This document shows, piece by piece, positions 16,897-25,146 of a DNA stretch of 64,000 bases. The position numbers and the translations under genes are program-made. The stretch covers positions 186,001-250,000 of the forward strand of contig NZ_JAGGLR010000020.1 of the NCBI RefSeq assembly GCF_017874715.1, in the 5' to 3' direction. The notes under the pieces were generated by a model. That model did not search any database. It worked only from the letters and a program-made list of their open reading frames with translations, and was not told the DNA's origin. Source of the DNA: Streptomyces iranensis (GTDB lineage: Bacteria; Actinomycetota; Actinomycetes; Streptomycetales; Streptomycetaceae). The first letter of the stretch is position 1; every line of letters starts with the position of its first letter.

Positions 16897-17565
16897 TTAC
16901 CGCGATGTCGCGATGAGGGCCGGTGGCAGCTGGATGATCCGGTCGCACCAGCGGGTGAGCAGGTCGCGGTCGTGGCTGACCGCGAGGAGACCGGCGCGGG
17001 TGCGGTCCCGGTAGGTCTCGACGGTGGCGACCAGTGCGGCGGTGGTCGAGGCGTCGAGCATGGAGGTCATCTCGTCGCAGACCAGCCAGCGGGGTTCGTG
17101 GACCAGCGCGCGGGCGAGGCAGGCCCGCTGGAGTTGGCCGTCGCTGACCTCGTGGGGGCGCCGGTGGAGCAGTTCGGCGGTGAGGCCGACGGCCTCGGCC
17201 AGTTCCGCCGTACGGTCCTTCGCCGCGGCGGCGAGGCCGCAGGCGCGCAGCGGTTCCGCGATGGTGTCCGCCAGCCGGAGGCGGGGGTCGGCGGCCGCGC
17301 GGGGTTGCTGGAAGGTGATGCCTATGGCGGTACGCAGATGGCGGGGCGCCCGGTGCCGCCAGCCGCGTACCCGCTCCCCGTCCACGGTCACGATGCCCGC
17401 CCGGGGCGGGTGGAGCAGGGCGACGATCCGGGCGAGGGTGGACTTGCCGCAGCCGCTCGGGCCCAGCAGCCCGACCGCCTCGCCCGGCGCGATGGTGAGA
17501 GAGACGTTCTCGAGGACGGGGGCGGCGGGCCCGTAGCCGGCGGTGATGTCCCGCAGTTCAAGCAC
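16897..17565 (-). CDS. nikE: ABC importer ATP-binding protein (NikE/OppF type)
   Basis: GTG 17565 lies 7 bases after GGAGG and overlaps the end of the previous gene by 8 bp. The 222-residue ATPase shows Walker A (GPSGCGKST), a Q-loop (TFQQPRAA), a signature variant VSDGQLQRACLARAL, Walker B (WLVCDEMTSMLDA) and an H-loop (AVSHDRD). It lacks the C-terminal OppF extension, so it is short for the peptide-transporter family but normal for NikE-like proteins. Fifth gene of the operon; the nickel assignment rests on the Nur-box-like site upstream of the first gene. Confidence 0.75.
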   Translation of the reverse strand: MLELRDITAGYGPAAPVLENVSLTIAPGEAVGLLGPSGCGKSTLARIVALLHPPRAGIVTVDGERVRGWRHRAPRHLRTAIGITFQQPRAAADPRLRLADTIAEPLRACGLAAAAKDRTAELAEAVGLTAELLHRRPHEVSDGQLQRACLARALVHEPRWLVCDEMTSMLDASTTAALVATVETYRDRTRAGLLAVSHDRDLLTRWCDRIIQLPPALIATSR

Positions 17566-18535
17566 CGGCGGCCTCCGGGAGGGGGAAACGGGGGTGGTGG
17601 CAGGCGAGGCCGTCGTACTGGGGTGGCTGCTCATGGCAGGCGGTGGTGGCGTGGGGGCAGCGTGGGGCGAAGGCGCAGCCGTCGGGCAGTCGGCTGAGTT
17701 CGGGTGGCATGCCGGGGATGGGGCGGAAGGCGCGGGTGGGGAGCGCCTCCAGCAGGCCGTGGGCGTATGGGTGGCGTGGGCCGGGTGTGCCGAAGAAGTC
17801 GGCGGCGGGGGCGACTTCGACGATCCGGCCCGCGTACATGACGGCGACCCGGTCGGCGACCCGCTGGGCGGCGGTGAGGTCGTGGGTGACGATGAGGACC
17901 GCGCGGCCGGAGTCGGCGTGGCGGCGGAGTTCGCCGGTGGTGGCGTCGACGAGGTCGCGGTCGAGTCCGGTGGTGGGCTCGTCGGCGAGGAGCAGCGGGG
18001 CGTCGCCGACGAGGGCGAGGGCGGTGGCCGCGCGTTGGGCGAGGCCACCGGAGAGCTGGTGGGGGTGGTGGTCGAGATGGTCGGCGGGGAAGGAGGCGCG
18101 GGCGGCCGCTTGCCGCACCAGGCCGGGCAGGCGGTCGCGTGGCGGGTCGAGGAGTTCGCGGACCGTCTCGTGGAGCTGGGAGCGTACGGTGCGGACCGGG
18201 TTGAGATGGGCGGCCGGGCTCTGCGGGACGAGACCGATGAGCCGGCCGCGTACCCTCCGGGCGAGGGTACGTTCGTCGGCGGCCAGTACGTCCACGCCAC
18301 CGATGAGGGCGGCTCCGGTGACCTCGGTGTTGGCGGGGAGCAGCCCGAGGAGGGCGGCGGCGAGCACCGACTTGCCGCACCCGCTCTCACCGACCAGTGC
18401 GAGGCACTCCCCCGCGGCGAGGTCGAGGCTCGCGCCCGTGACGGCGGCCACCTCCACGCCGTGGCGGAGCCGGAAGCGCACGGTGAGGTCGCGCAGGCTC
18501 AGGAGCGGTGCTGCGGGCGGCGCGTCGGCGTTCAC
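17558..18535 (-). CDS. nikD: ABC importer ATP-binding protein (NikD/OppD type)
   Basis: The start GTG 18535 overlaps the upstream permease stop as GTGA. The 325-residue ATPase has Walker A (GESGCGKSV), signature QLSGGLAQRAATALAL, Walker B (PLLLADEPTTGLD), the H-loop (IVTHDLTAA) and the C-terminal oligopeptide-transporter extension with four cysteines (GCAFAPRCPHATTAC, then GLACHHP). This class energises dipeptide, oligopeptide and nickel importers. It works with the following ATPase as a heterodimer on the two permeases. Confidence 0.8.
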   Translation of the reverse strand: MNADAPPAAPLLSLRDLTVRFRLRHGVEVAAVTGASLDLAAGECLALVGESGCGKSVLAAALLGLLPANTEVTGAALIGGVDVLAADERTLARRVRGRLIGLVPQSPAAHLNPVRTVRSQLHETVRELLDPPRDRLPGLVRQAAARASFPADHLDHHPHQLSGGLAQRAATALALVGDAPLLLADEPTTGLDRDLVDATTGELRRHADSGRAVLIVTHDLTAAQRVADRVAVMYAGRIVEVAPAADFFGTPGPRHPYAHGLLEALPTRAFRPIPGMPPELSRLPDGCAFAPRCPHATTACHEQPPQYDGLACHHPRFPLPEAAGA

Positions 18536-19377
18536 AGCATCAGCTCCGATCGGCGGCGCGGGTTGAGCCGTTCCCGCCACAGCCCGGCGAGACCGGCGAT
18601 GGCCAGGGTGGGCACGATGATGAACAGCCCGGGGAAGAGAGTGGGCCACCAGTCGCCGGTGAGCAGTGATCCCCGCCCCGTCTGGATGAGTGTGCCCAGA
18701 CTGGCCTGGTGGGTGGGTATGCCGAGGCCGAGGAAGGAGAGCGCGGATTCGTGCCAGATGGCGTGCGGCACCATCAGTACGGCCGCCAGTCCGGCCTGGG
18801 GCAGGGCGCCGGGCAGGAGGTGCCGGACGGTCACCCGCCACCGGGACGCGCCGCCCGAGATGGCGGCGTCGACGTAGGGCCGGGAGCGCAGCGAGAGGAT
18901 TTCGGCGCGGACGATACGGACGGTGGAGAGCCAGTGGGTGAGGGCGACCGACATCACCACCGGCCAGACGCCGGGCCGGAACATCGCCACGATGAAGATG
19001 CCCAGCAGTAGGTGGGGTACGGAGGCGAAGGCGTCGACGAGCCGCATCAGTAGACGGTCCGTCCAGCCGCCCAGCGCACCGGCCAGCGCGCCGAACGCCG
19101 TGCCGAGCACCGTGGCCGCGAGAGCTGCGACCACGCCGACCAGCAGCGAGACCCGCAGACCGTAGACACAGCGCAGCAGCAGGTCGCGGCCGACGTCGTC
19201 GGTGCCGAACGGGTGCGCCCAGGACGGCGGGCGCAGCTTCTGCGAGAGGTCGACGAGCTGCTGGTCCAGGCCGGTCAGTGGCGGGACGAGGAGCACGGTG
19301 AGGAGCACGGCCGCGGTGACACCGAAGGCGGCGTACCGGCGTACGGCCCTGGTCGAGAGGGTCGTGGGGTCAGCCAT
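18532..19377 (-). CDS. nikC: ABC importer permease (NikC/DppC type)
   Basis: The 281-residue permease has an N-terminal helix, a short extracytoplasmic segment with HPFGTDDVGRDLLLR (the DppC-family signature), five further helices and the EAA-loop-like GASRWRVTVRHLLPGALPQ region that contacts the ATPases. It overlaps the preceding permease gene by 8 bp and the following ATPase by GTGA, so the set is tightly coupled. Confidence 0.85.
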   Translation of the reverse strand: MADPTTLSTRAVRRYAAFGVTAAVLLTVLLVPPLTGLDQQLVDLSQKLRPPSWAHPFGTDDVGRDLLLRCVYGLRVSLLVGVVAALAATVLGTAFGALAGALGGWTDRLLMRLVDAFASVPHLLLGIFIVAMFRPGVWPVVMSVALTHWLSTVRIVRAEILSLRSRPYVDAAISGGASRWRVTVRHLLPGALPQAGLAAVLMVPHAIWHESALSFLGLGIPTHQASLGTLIQTGRGSLLTGDWWPTLFPGLFIIVPTLAIAGLAGLWRERLNPRRRSELML

Positions 19378-20356
19378 CGAAGGCCACCCTGGGGTCGGCG
19401 AGCCCGTAGAGGAGGTCGGCGAGCAGATTGCCGAGCAGCACGGCCGCGGTCGCCAGGACGGTGGTGGCGGCGAGGAGGGGGAAGTCCACGGCGGTGGCGG
19501 CGCGTACGGTGGCCTCGGCGATGCCCGGCCAGCTGAAGACCGTCTCCACCAGCAGTGCCCCGGTGATGAGTTCGGGGACGCGGGAGCCGATCAGGGTGAG
19601 AACGGTGAGCAGCGCGGAACGCAGCGCGTGGTGTACCAGGACGGTGCGTTCCTTGAGGCCGCGGGCGCGGGCACCGGTCACGTGGTCCTCGGCGTACGCG
19701 TCCACGACGCCCTGACGTACGTAGAGCACGAACCACGGCATCTGGGAGACGGCCAGCACACCGGCGGGCAGGACCAAGTGCGCGGTGACCTGGCCGGGCG
19801 AGACCACCGCACTGCGGGTGTCGGTCAGCCCGCCGGCCGGGAGCACATCCAGCTGGAGGGCGAACGCCCAGATGGCGAGCAGTCCGAGCCAGAAGACCGG
19901 TGCCGCCTCCAGCGTATAGGACAGCGAGGTGATGACCCGGTCGAACCAGCCGCCCGGCCGCCGGGCCGCGAGCACGCCGAGCACGGTGCCCAGCGGCACC
20001 GTGACCGCGAACGCCGTCGCGCAGAGCAGCACCGTCCAGCCGGTCCGCTCCCCGATGACCTGGGCCACGGGCTGGCGCAGGGAGAAGGAGTCGCCGAGGT
20101 CACCGGTGAGCGCGGCACCGAGCCAGTGCCACCAGCGGACGACGAACGGCCCGTCGACGCCGAGGTTCGCGCGCAGTTCGTCGAGGGTCTGCTGGGAGGC
20201 GCTGAGCCCGGCGGTCCCCGCGTACTGCGCCACCGGGTCGAACGGCGAGGCGGCGGCGAGCGCGAAGACGCCGAGGGTGACCAGGAGCAGTACGGGCAGC
20301 GCGAACAGCAGCCGCCGCCCCACCATCCGGAGCATGGCGCGCCAGGGGAACGTCAC
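19370..20356 (-). CDS. nikB: ABC importer permease (NikB/DppB type)
   Basis: GTG 20356 overlaps the stop of the substrate-binding protein gene (GTGA); a later ATG (MLRMVGRR) is an alternative. The ~328-residue protein has the DppB layout: first helix (LLFALPVLLLVTLGVFAL), a ~60-residue extracytoplasmic loop, then five helices including GLKERTVLVHHALRSALL (EAA loop) and LLVETVFSWPGIAEATVRA, the C-terminal family signature. Partner of the NikC-type permease. Confidence 0.85.
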   Translation of the reverse strand: MTFPWRAMLRMVGRRLLFALPVLLLVTLGVFALAAASPFDPVAQYAGTAGLSASQQTLDELRANLGVDGPFVVRWWHWLGAALTGDLGDSFSLRQPVAQVIGERTGWTVLLCATAFAVTVPLGTVLGVLAARRPGGWFDRVITSLSYTLEAAPVFWLGLLAIWAFALQLDVLPAGGLTDTRSAVVSPGQVTAHLVLPAGVLAVSQMPWFVLYVRQGVVDAYAEDHVTGARARGLKERTVLVHHALRSALLTVLTLIGSRVPELITGALLVETVFSWPGIAEATVRAATAVDFPLLAATTVLATAAVLLGNLLADLLYGLADPRVAFDG

Positions 20357-21948
20357 GAGCGGGGCTTCCAGTCCTCGACGTTCCACCAGGGTCCGGCAAG
20401 CCCGTGGTCGTGCGGCTCGACCCGGGTGGTGACGCCCGACCAGTCGTCGTTCACCACGTACATATGGTCGATGAGAGTGAGGAAGGTGTAGCCGGGGTCC
20501 TCCACCAGCGCGCGCTGGACCTGGGTGTAGGCGGCGCGGCGCTCGGTGTCGTCGGCGGTGCGGCGGGCGGTGTCCAGGGCCTTGTCGACGGAGGCGTTGT
20601 CGTAACGGGCCATGTTGTTCCAGCCGTTCCCCGCCAGTGAGGAGTGCAGCAGCCCGTACAAGTCGTAGTCCGGGTCCACGGGGTTCCCGTTGCCCATCAG
20701 CATCGCGTCCCGGTCGAGCCGCGGCCTGACCACCTCGCGGGTACCGGCCTGCACCTTCACCTCGACGCCCACCTTCTTGGCGTCCGAGGCGTAGGCGAGC
20801 GCGTGGTCCTGGCGGAGCTTGTCGCCGGAGAAGTACCAGAGGGTGAACGAGGCGCGTGTCCCGCCCTTGGCGCGGATCCCGTCCGATCCCCGCTTCCAGC
20901 CCGCCCGGTCGAGGATCTCCCGGGCCCGCCGCGGATCGTGATCGCGTTTCGTGCCGTCGGCGTGGTAGGGGCTGGTGGCCGACAGCGGGCCCGCCGCGGG
21001 GTGCCCGGCCCCGTCGAGAACACTGTCGACGATGGCCTGCCGGTCCACCGCGATGTCGAGTGCCCGCCGGACGGCACGATCACCGGTGACCTTGCCTCCC
21101 TGCGGGAGGGTGACGGCGCGGTAGTCGGCCGATTCCGCCGTGAAGACCTTCCTCGACGTGTCCTTTTCGAAGGTGCCGGCGAGATGGGGTGGCAGGATCG
21201 CCGCGTCCAGGTCGCCGGAGCGCAGCCGGGTGGCGCGCACGTCGTCGTCGGCCACGATCGCCAGAGTCAGCTTCTTCACCTTCGGCGCGCCGCCCCAGTA
21301 GTCGGGGTTGGCCTTGAAGGTGAGCTTCTCGCCCTTGGTCCAGCCGGTGAGGACGTACGGGCCGGTGCCGATGGGCTTGGTGTTGAACGAGCCGGTGTTG
21401 ACGTTCTGTCCGTCCACCGCGTGCTTGGGCACGATCGGCAGCACGGTGCGTCCCGCGAAGGGCGCGTAACGGTACTTGAGCCTGAAGACGACCGTGCGGT
21501 CGTCCTTGGCACGGACACTTTTGATCGCGTCGAGCTCCGCGCGTGAGGGGTTGTTCGTCTTCGCATCGAGGATCGTGTCGTAGGTGAAGACCACGTCGTC
21601 GGCGGTGAGCGGTTCGCCGTCGCTGAAGGTGACACCGTCGCGCAGCGTGTAGGTGTACGTGAGGCCGTCGTCGCTGACGCCCGGCAGCGTGGCGGCGAGT
21701 GCGGGCTTCAGTTCCAGGTCGGCATTCTGGGTGAGCAGTCCGTCGAAGATCTTCGAGCTGCCGTCCTTGCCGTATCCGAGCAAGGGACTGAGCGTCTCGG
21801 GCTCGTACGCGATGCCCACCGCGAGCGAGGCACCCGCATCCGAGTCGCTGCCACCGTCGCCCGGCGCCGAACACGCCGGCACCCCGATGAGCACGGCAGT
21901 TGCCGCTATCGAGGCGATCCGACCCTTCGTACCACGCACCATCGCCAC
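20353..21948 (-). CDS. nikA: Family-5 extracellular solute-binding lipoprotein (probable nickel-binding NikA type)
   Basis: GTG 21948 follows AGGGA at normal spacing. The 531-residue protein has a lipoprotein signal ending in GVPAC (Cys about 26) and the SBP_bac_5 fold (TYTLRDGVTFSDGEPLTADDV, then KANPDYWGGAPKVKKL). It captures ligand outside the cell for the downstream permeases. Family-5 proteins bind peptides or nickel; a His-containing EPHDHG near the C-terminus and a Nur-box-like site 41-57 bp upstream of the start favour nickel. First gene of a five-gene operon with overlaps throughout. Confidence 0.8.
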   Translation of the reverse strand: MAMVRGTKGRIASIAATAVLIGVPACSAPGDGGSDSDAGASLAVGIAYEPETLSPLLGYGKDGSSKIFDGLLTQNADLELKPALAATLPGVSDDGLTYTYTLRDGVTFSDGEPLTADDVVFTYDTILDAKTNNPSRAELDAIKSVRAKDDRTVVFRLKYRYAPFAGRTVLPIVPKHAVDGQNVNTGSFNTKPIGTGPYVLTGWTKGEKLTFKANPDYWGGAPKVKKLTLAIVADDDVRATRLRSGDLDAAILPPHLAGTFEKDTSRKVFTAESADYRAVTLPQGGKVTGDRAVRRALDIAVDRQAIVDSVLDGAGHPAAGPLSATSPYHADGTKRDHDPRRAREILDRAGWKRGSDGIRAKGGTRASFTLWYFSGDKLRQDHALAYASDAKKVGVEVKVQAGTREVVRPRLDRDAMLMGNGNPVDPDYDLYGLLHSSLAGNGWNNMARYDNASVDKALDTARRTADDTERRAAYTQVQRALVEDPGYTFLTLIDHMYVVNDDWSGVTTRVEPHDHGLAGPWWNVEDWKPRS

Positions 21949-21988
21949 ACCGTTCCCTCATGTACATGCTGTCGCCGGGCAGCGATTG

Positions 21989-22005
21989 TTGCATGCCAGG
22001 TGCAA
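21989..22005. promoter_or_regulatory. Candidate Nur box upstream of the nik operon
   Basis: TTGCAT-gccag-GTGCAA sits 41-57 bp before the nikA GTG. The published Streptomyces Nur consensus is TTGCaa-N5-ttGCAA; the TTGC and GCAA cores and the 5-base spacer match. A longer perfect arm pair (GTTGCA/TGCAAC, 21988-22006) supports a true operator. Nur is a Fur-family nickel sensor encoded elsewhere. Confidence 0.6.
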
Positions 22006-22099
22006 CTGCGAACAGATCGCATTAAGTTCCGTCGTGGCACGTCTCCGCGCGACTCGGCCGCCGGGGGCTACGGAGTCGGCGCGTTCCGTTCGGCGTCGC

Positions 22100-22390
22100 T
22101 CACGAAAACCGCGTAGGAGCCTGCGTGCGCCGAGTCGCCACCGAACCTGTGGCGAGCAGTCCGTTGATCACGAGCGTCGCCAGCGATTCCGCCGTGGCCG
22201 TGAGCTGTTCCGGTGATGCGGGCGCGGGTCGGCCGAGGCGCCGCGCCAGAGGCACCTCCACCATTCCCGAGATGGGTGGGATGACGGCGAAGAAGAGCAC
22301 GTCCATCGGGATGGGCGCCATGCGTCCGGATGCGACGAGCCGGTCGATGCTGGGCATCATGGTCTGCAGAGTCGGCGCGATGTAGTGCTC
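22100..22390 (-). pseudogene. TetR-family regulator remnant, C-terminal part only
   Basis: The minus-strand frame ending at 22100 reads YEHYIAPTLQ, then TMMPSIDRLVASGRM and a helix-rich end (AESLATLVINGLLATG), typical of the ligand-binding half of a TetR repressor. The DNA-binding N-terminal half is missing; the frame breaks near 22390, exactly where the plus-strand MFS remnant begins. It cannot bind DNA and is a deletion product. Confidence 0.65.
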
Positions 22391-22635
22391 GTATCGGCGG
22401 CTCCCTGGGCACCGCCCTGCTCAACACCCTCTCCACCAGCGCCGCCACCGACTACCTGAGCGGGAAGAACCCCAAGGACCCCGCCGTCCTCGCCCACGCC
22501 GCACTCGAGAGCTACTCCACCGCGTACTGGTGGTCGGCCGCCTTCTTCGCCGCCGGCCTGATCATCAGCGTGCTCCTCTACCGGCGCGGTGCACCCGTCC
22601 AGAATCCCGACGCGGCACCCGTGGTCCATATGTGA
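22391..22635 (+). pseudogene. MFS (EmrB/QacA-type) exporter remnant, C-terminal part only
   Basis: The plus-strand frame from about 22391 begins RIGGSLGTALLNTLSTSAAT, the helix that precedes the last transmembrane segment of DHA2 exporters, and ends with one hydrophobic helix (YWWSAAFFAAGLIISVLLY) and a short tail. More than 80% of a normal exporter is missing. Originally the exporter and the TetR gene were probably divergent, and one deletion removed both 5' ends and the shared promoter. Confidence 0.7.
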
Positions 22636-22862
22636 AGCCCCGGCCGGCGACGTCAGATGCTCGGCCTGGGCACCCTGGCCCCGCTGCGGCACCCGGACCA
22701 ACTCGCCCTGCTCCGCGACGACCGTGGACGGCACGCTGGTCCGGTGCGACGACGTCCGTTGTGGCTGGTCATGGAAGCTGACGCACCAACAGGTCGCGGG
22801 TCCGTACCCCCGCCTCACGGGCGAGCACACCCGGCTTGAACGCCTGCGGGTAGGTTCTGGCC

Positions 22863-23342
22863 ATGACTGGTGACTGGCGGATAGATCGGATCGGGGCCGC
22901 ACTGCGAGGGGAGAACCCAACCGTGCTGCGGCGGCTCGAGTCGGGGTTCGCGGTGATCGGCGACGTTCAGTTCCTGCCGGGCTACTCGGTCCTCCTCGTG
23001 GACGAACCCGGTGTTCAACGGCTGTCCGACCTGCCGAAGGCAAAGCGGCTGGCGTTTCTGTCCGACATGGACCAGCTCGGGGAAGCGGTTGAACGAGCCT
23101 GCCGACGGCTGGACCCCGATTTCCGCCGGGTCAACCTGGAGATCCTCGGTAACACAGACCCGTTCCTGCATGCCCACGTGTGGCCGCGGTTCGAGTGGGA
23201 GCCTGCCGAGTTGGTGGGCAAGCCTGTGTGGCTGTATCCGCATGGGCGGTGGAGTGATGAGCGGTTCAGGCTCGGTCCGCAGCATGACGTGCTGCGGGCT
23301 GCGATCAGCGGTGAACTGGACCGGTTGCGTTCGACGGCCTGA
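22863..23342 (+). CDS. HIT-family nucleotide hydrolase-like protein
   Basis: The 159-residue protein has the HIT signature HAHVWPRF (His about 104 and 106) preceded by NLEILGNTDPFLH. It resembles diadenosine-polyphosphate hydrolase/HIT proteins, which cleave or transfer nucleotide phosphates in the cytoplasm. The motif reads HxHxW rather than HxHxHxx, a common variant in short actinobacterial HIT proteins that may change the catalytic step. No neighbour suggests a pathway. The upstream 227 bp (22636-22862) hold no recognised gene. Confidence 0.75.
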   Translation: MTGDWRIDRIGAALRGENPTVLRRLESGFAVIGDVQFLPGYSVLLVDEPGVQRLSDLPKAKRLAFLSDMDQLGEAVERACRRLDPDFRRVNLEILGNTDPFLHAHVWPRFEWEPAELVGKPVWLYPHGRWSDERFRLGPQHDVLRAAISGELDRLRSTA

Positions 23343-23580
23343 CGGTACGGGCCCGCCGACGGACCCACCGCACATCCACCACCCGTCCACCACGCCCCTT
23401 GTGAATACCCCACAATCCGGTGCGCCGCCCGGACGGGAGAAAAATGACACACCCCGGCCGCTTTCTTGAGACACTCATCCGCCGTCGCACACATCGTGCA
23501 ACTATGGCCGGGCGATATCCGGCTGATCGCGAGGGAAGATCCCCGCTCCCCTCGGCGTTGCTGCCTCGCATAAGGATTCG

Positions 23581-25062
23581 ATGCGCGTGACAGGAGTGGA
23601 ACACCGTATGCCCAGCCCTTCCACCGCCCAGCCGACCGCCCAGATCGGCGTCACCGGGCTCGCCGTCATGGGGAGCAACCTCGCCCGTAACTTCGCCCGG
23701 CACGGGCACACCGTCGCTCTCCACAACCGCACGTTCGCCAAGACCAAGGCGCTGATGGAGGAGCACGGCCACGAGGGGAACTTCGTGCCGACCGAGAGCG
23801 CCGAGGAGTTCGTCGCCGCACTGCAGCGGCCCCGGCGGCTGATCATCATGGTCAAGGCGGGTGCGCCCACCGACGCCGTCATCGAGGAGTTCGCACCCCT
23901 TCTCGAAGAGGGCGACGTGATCATCGACGGGGGCAACGCCCACTTCGAGGACACCCGGCGCCGGGAGAAGTCCCTGCGCGAGCGCGGGCTGCACTTCGTG
24001 GGCACCGGCATCTCCGGCGGCGAGGAGGGCGCGCTCAACGGGCCCAGCATCATGCCCGGCGGGTCGGTGGAATCCTACAAGTCGCTCGGCCCGCTGCTGG
24101 AGTCCATCTCCGCCAAGGTGGACGGCACACCGTGCTGCACCCACATCGGCCCGGACGGCGCCGGCCACTTCGTGAAGATGGTGCACAACGGCATCGAGTA
24201 CGCGGACATGCAGCTCATCGCCGAGTCGTACGACCTGCTGCGGCGGGCGCTCGGCATGTCGCCGGGTGAGATCGCGGAGGTGTTCCGCACCTGGAACGGC
24301 GGCCGGCTGGAGTCGTATCTGATCGAGATCACCGCCGAGGTGCTCGGGCACACCGACGCCGCCACCGGCAAGCCGTTCGTGGACGTGGTCCAGGACCAGG
24401 CGGAGCAGAAGGGCACCGGCCGCTGGACCGTGCAGACCGCGCTGGACGTGGGCGTGCCGGTGAGCGGGATCGCCGAGGCGGTGTTCGCCCGTTCGCTGTC
24501 CGGCCACGCGGATCTGCGGGACGCCTCGCAGGGGCTGCCGGGGCCGTCCGGCAAGGGGCTCACGGGGGCCGCCGCGGAGCGGTTCGCCGACGATGTTGAG
24601 CAGGCGCTGTACGCCTCGAAGATCGTGGCGTACGCGCAGGGCATCCACCAGATCGAGGCGGGCAGCCAGGAGTACGGCTGGGACATCGACCCCGGTGCGG
24701 TCGCGCGGATCTGGCGCGGCGGCTGCATCATCCGGGCGCGGTTCCTGAACCGGATCACCGAGGCGTACGCCAAGGAGCGCAAGCCCGTCACGCTGCTGAC
24801 CGACGACCACTTCGCCGAGGCGCTGGGCGCGGCGCAGGACGCCTGGCGGCGGGTGGTGGCCACCTCGGTCGAGCTGGGCGTGCCGGCACCGGGCTTCTCC
24901 GCGGCGCTGGCGTACTACGACGCGCTGCGCTCGGAGCGGCTGCCCGCCGCGCTGGTCCAGGGGCAGCGGGACTTCTTCGGCGCGCACACCTACCGGCGGG
25001 TGGACCGCGAGGGTTCGTTCCACACGATGTGGGGCGGCGACCGCGACGAGCGTACGGCCTGA
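23581..25062 (+). CDS. gnd: 6-phosphogluconate dehydrogenase, decarboxylating (NADP-type)
   Basis: ATG 23581 follows AAGGA (23572-23576); ATG 23608 is a weaker alternative. The 493-residue enzyme has the N-terminal Rossmann fold (GLAVMGSNLARNFARHG), the substrate loop GTGISGGEEGAL, catalytic Lys/His region FVKMVHNGIEYAD, and the long all-helical C-terminal domain with DQAEQKGTGRWT. Length and motifs match the long (homodimeric) form. It converts 6-phosphogluconate to ribulose 5-phosphate, CO2 and NADPH in the oxidative pentose phosphate pathway. Monocistronic, with a very strong terminator. Confidence 0.97.
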   Translation: MRVTGVEHRMPSPSTAQPTAQIGVTGLAVMGSNLARNFARHGHTVALHNRTFAKTKALMEEHGHEGNFVPTESAEEFVAALQRPRRLIIMVKAGAPTDAVIEEFAPLLEEGDVIIDGGNAHFEDTRRREKSLRERGLHFVGTGISGGEEGALNGPSIMPGGSVESYKSLGPLLESISAKVDGTPCCTHIGPDGAGHFVKMVHNGIEYADMQLIAESYDLLRRALGMSPGEIAEVFRTWNGGRLESYLIEITAEVLGHTDAATGKPFVDVVQDQAEQKGTGRWTVQTALDVGVPVSGIAEAVFARSLSGHADLRDASQGLPGPSGKGLTGAAAERFADDVEQALYASKIVAYAQGIHQIEAGSQEYGWDIDPGAVARIWRGGCIIRARFLNRITEAYAKERKPVTLLTDDHFAEALGAAQDAWRRVVATSVELGVPAPGFSAALAYYDALRSERLPAALVQGQRDFFGAHTYRRVDREGSFHTMWGGDRDERTA

Positions 25063-25068
25063 GGGCCG

Positions 25069-25115
25069 CGACGGCCGTGCCCCCGCCCCGGATTCCGGCG
25101 GGGGCACGGCCGTCG
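25069..25115. terminator. Bidirectional terminator between gnd and the MFS gene
   Basis: Perfect 19-bp inverted repeat (25069-25087 with 25097-25115; arm begins CGACGGCCGTGCCCCCGCC) with a 9-base loop, 7 bases after the gnd stop and 32 bases before the stop of the convergent MFS gene. Confidence 0.85.
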
Positions 25116-25146
25116 TGCGTTCGCCTGTCCGTTCGCGGCCGCCTCG

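Noticed and set aside
22657..22839. Small plus-strand frame between the MFS remnant and the HIT gene
   Set aside because: No ribosome-binding site, no recognisable protein pattern, and it overlaps equally plausible frames on both strands.
23401..23420. Rex-like operator TTGTGAATACCCCACAA before gnd
   Set aside because: The known Rex site is 18 bp with a TTCACAA right half; here spacing is one base short and only five bases pair, so it is too weak to call.
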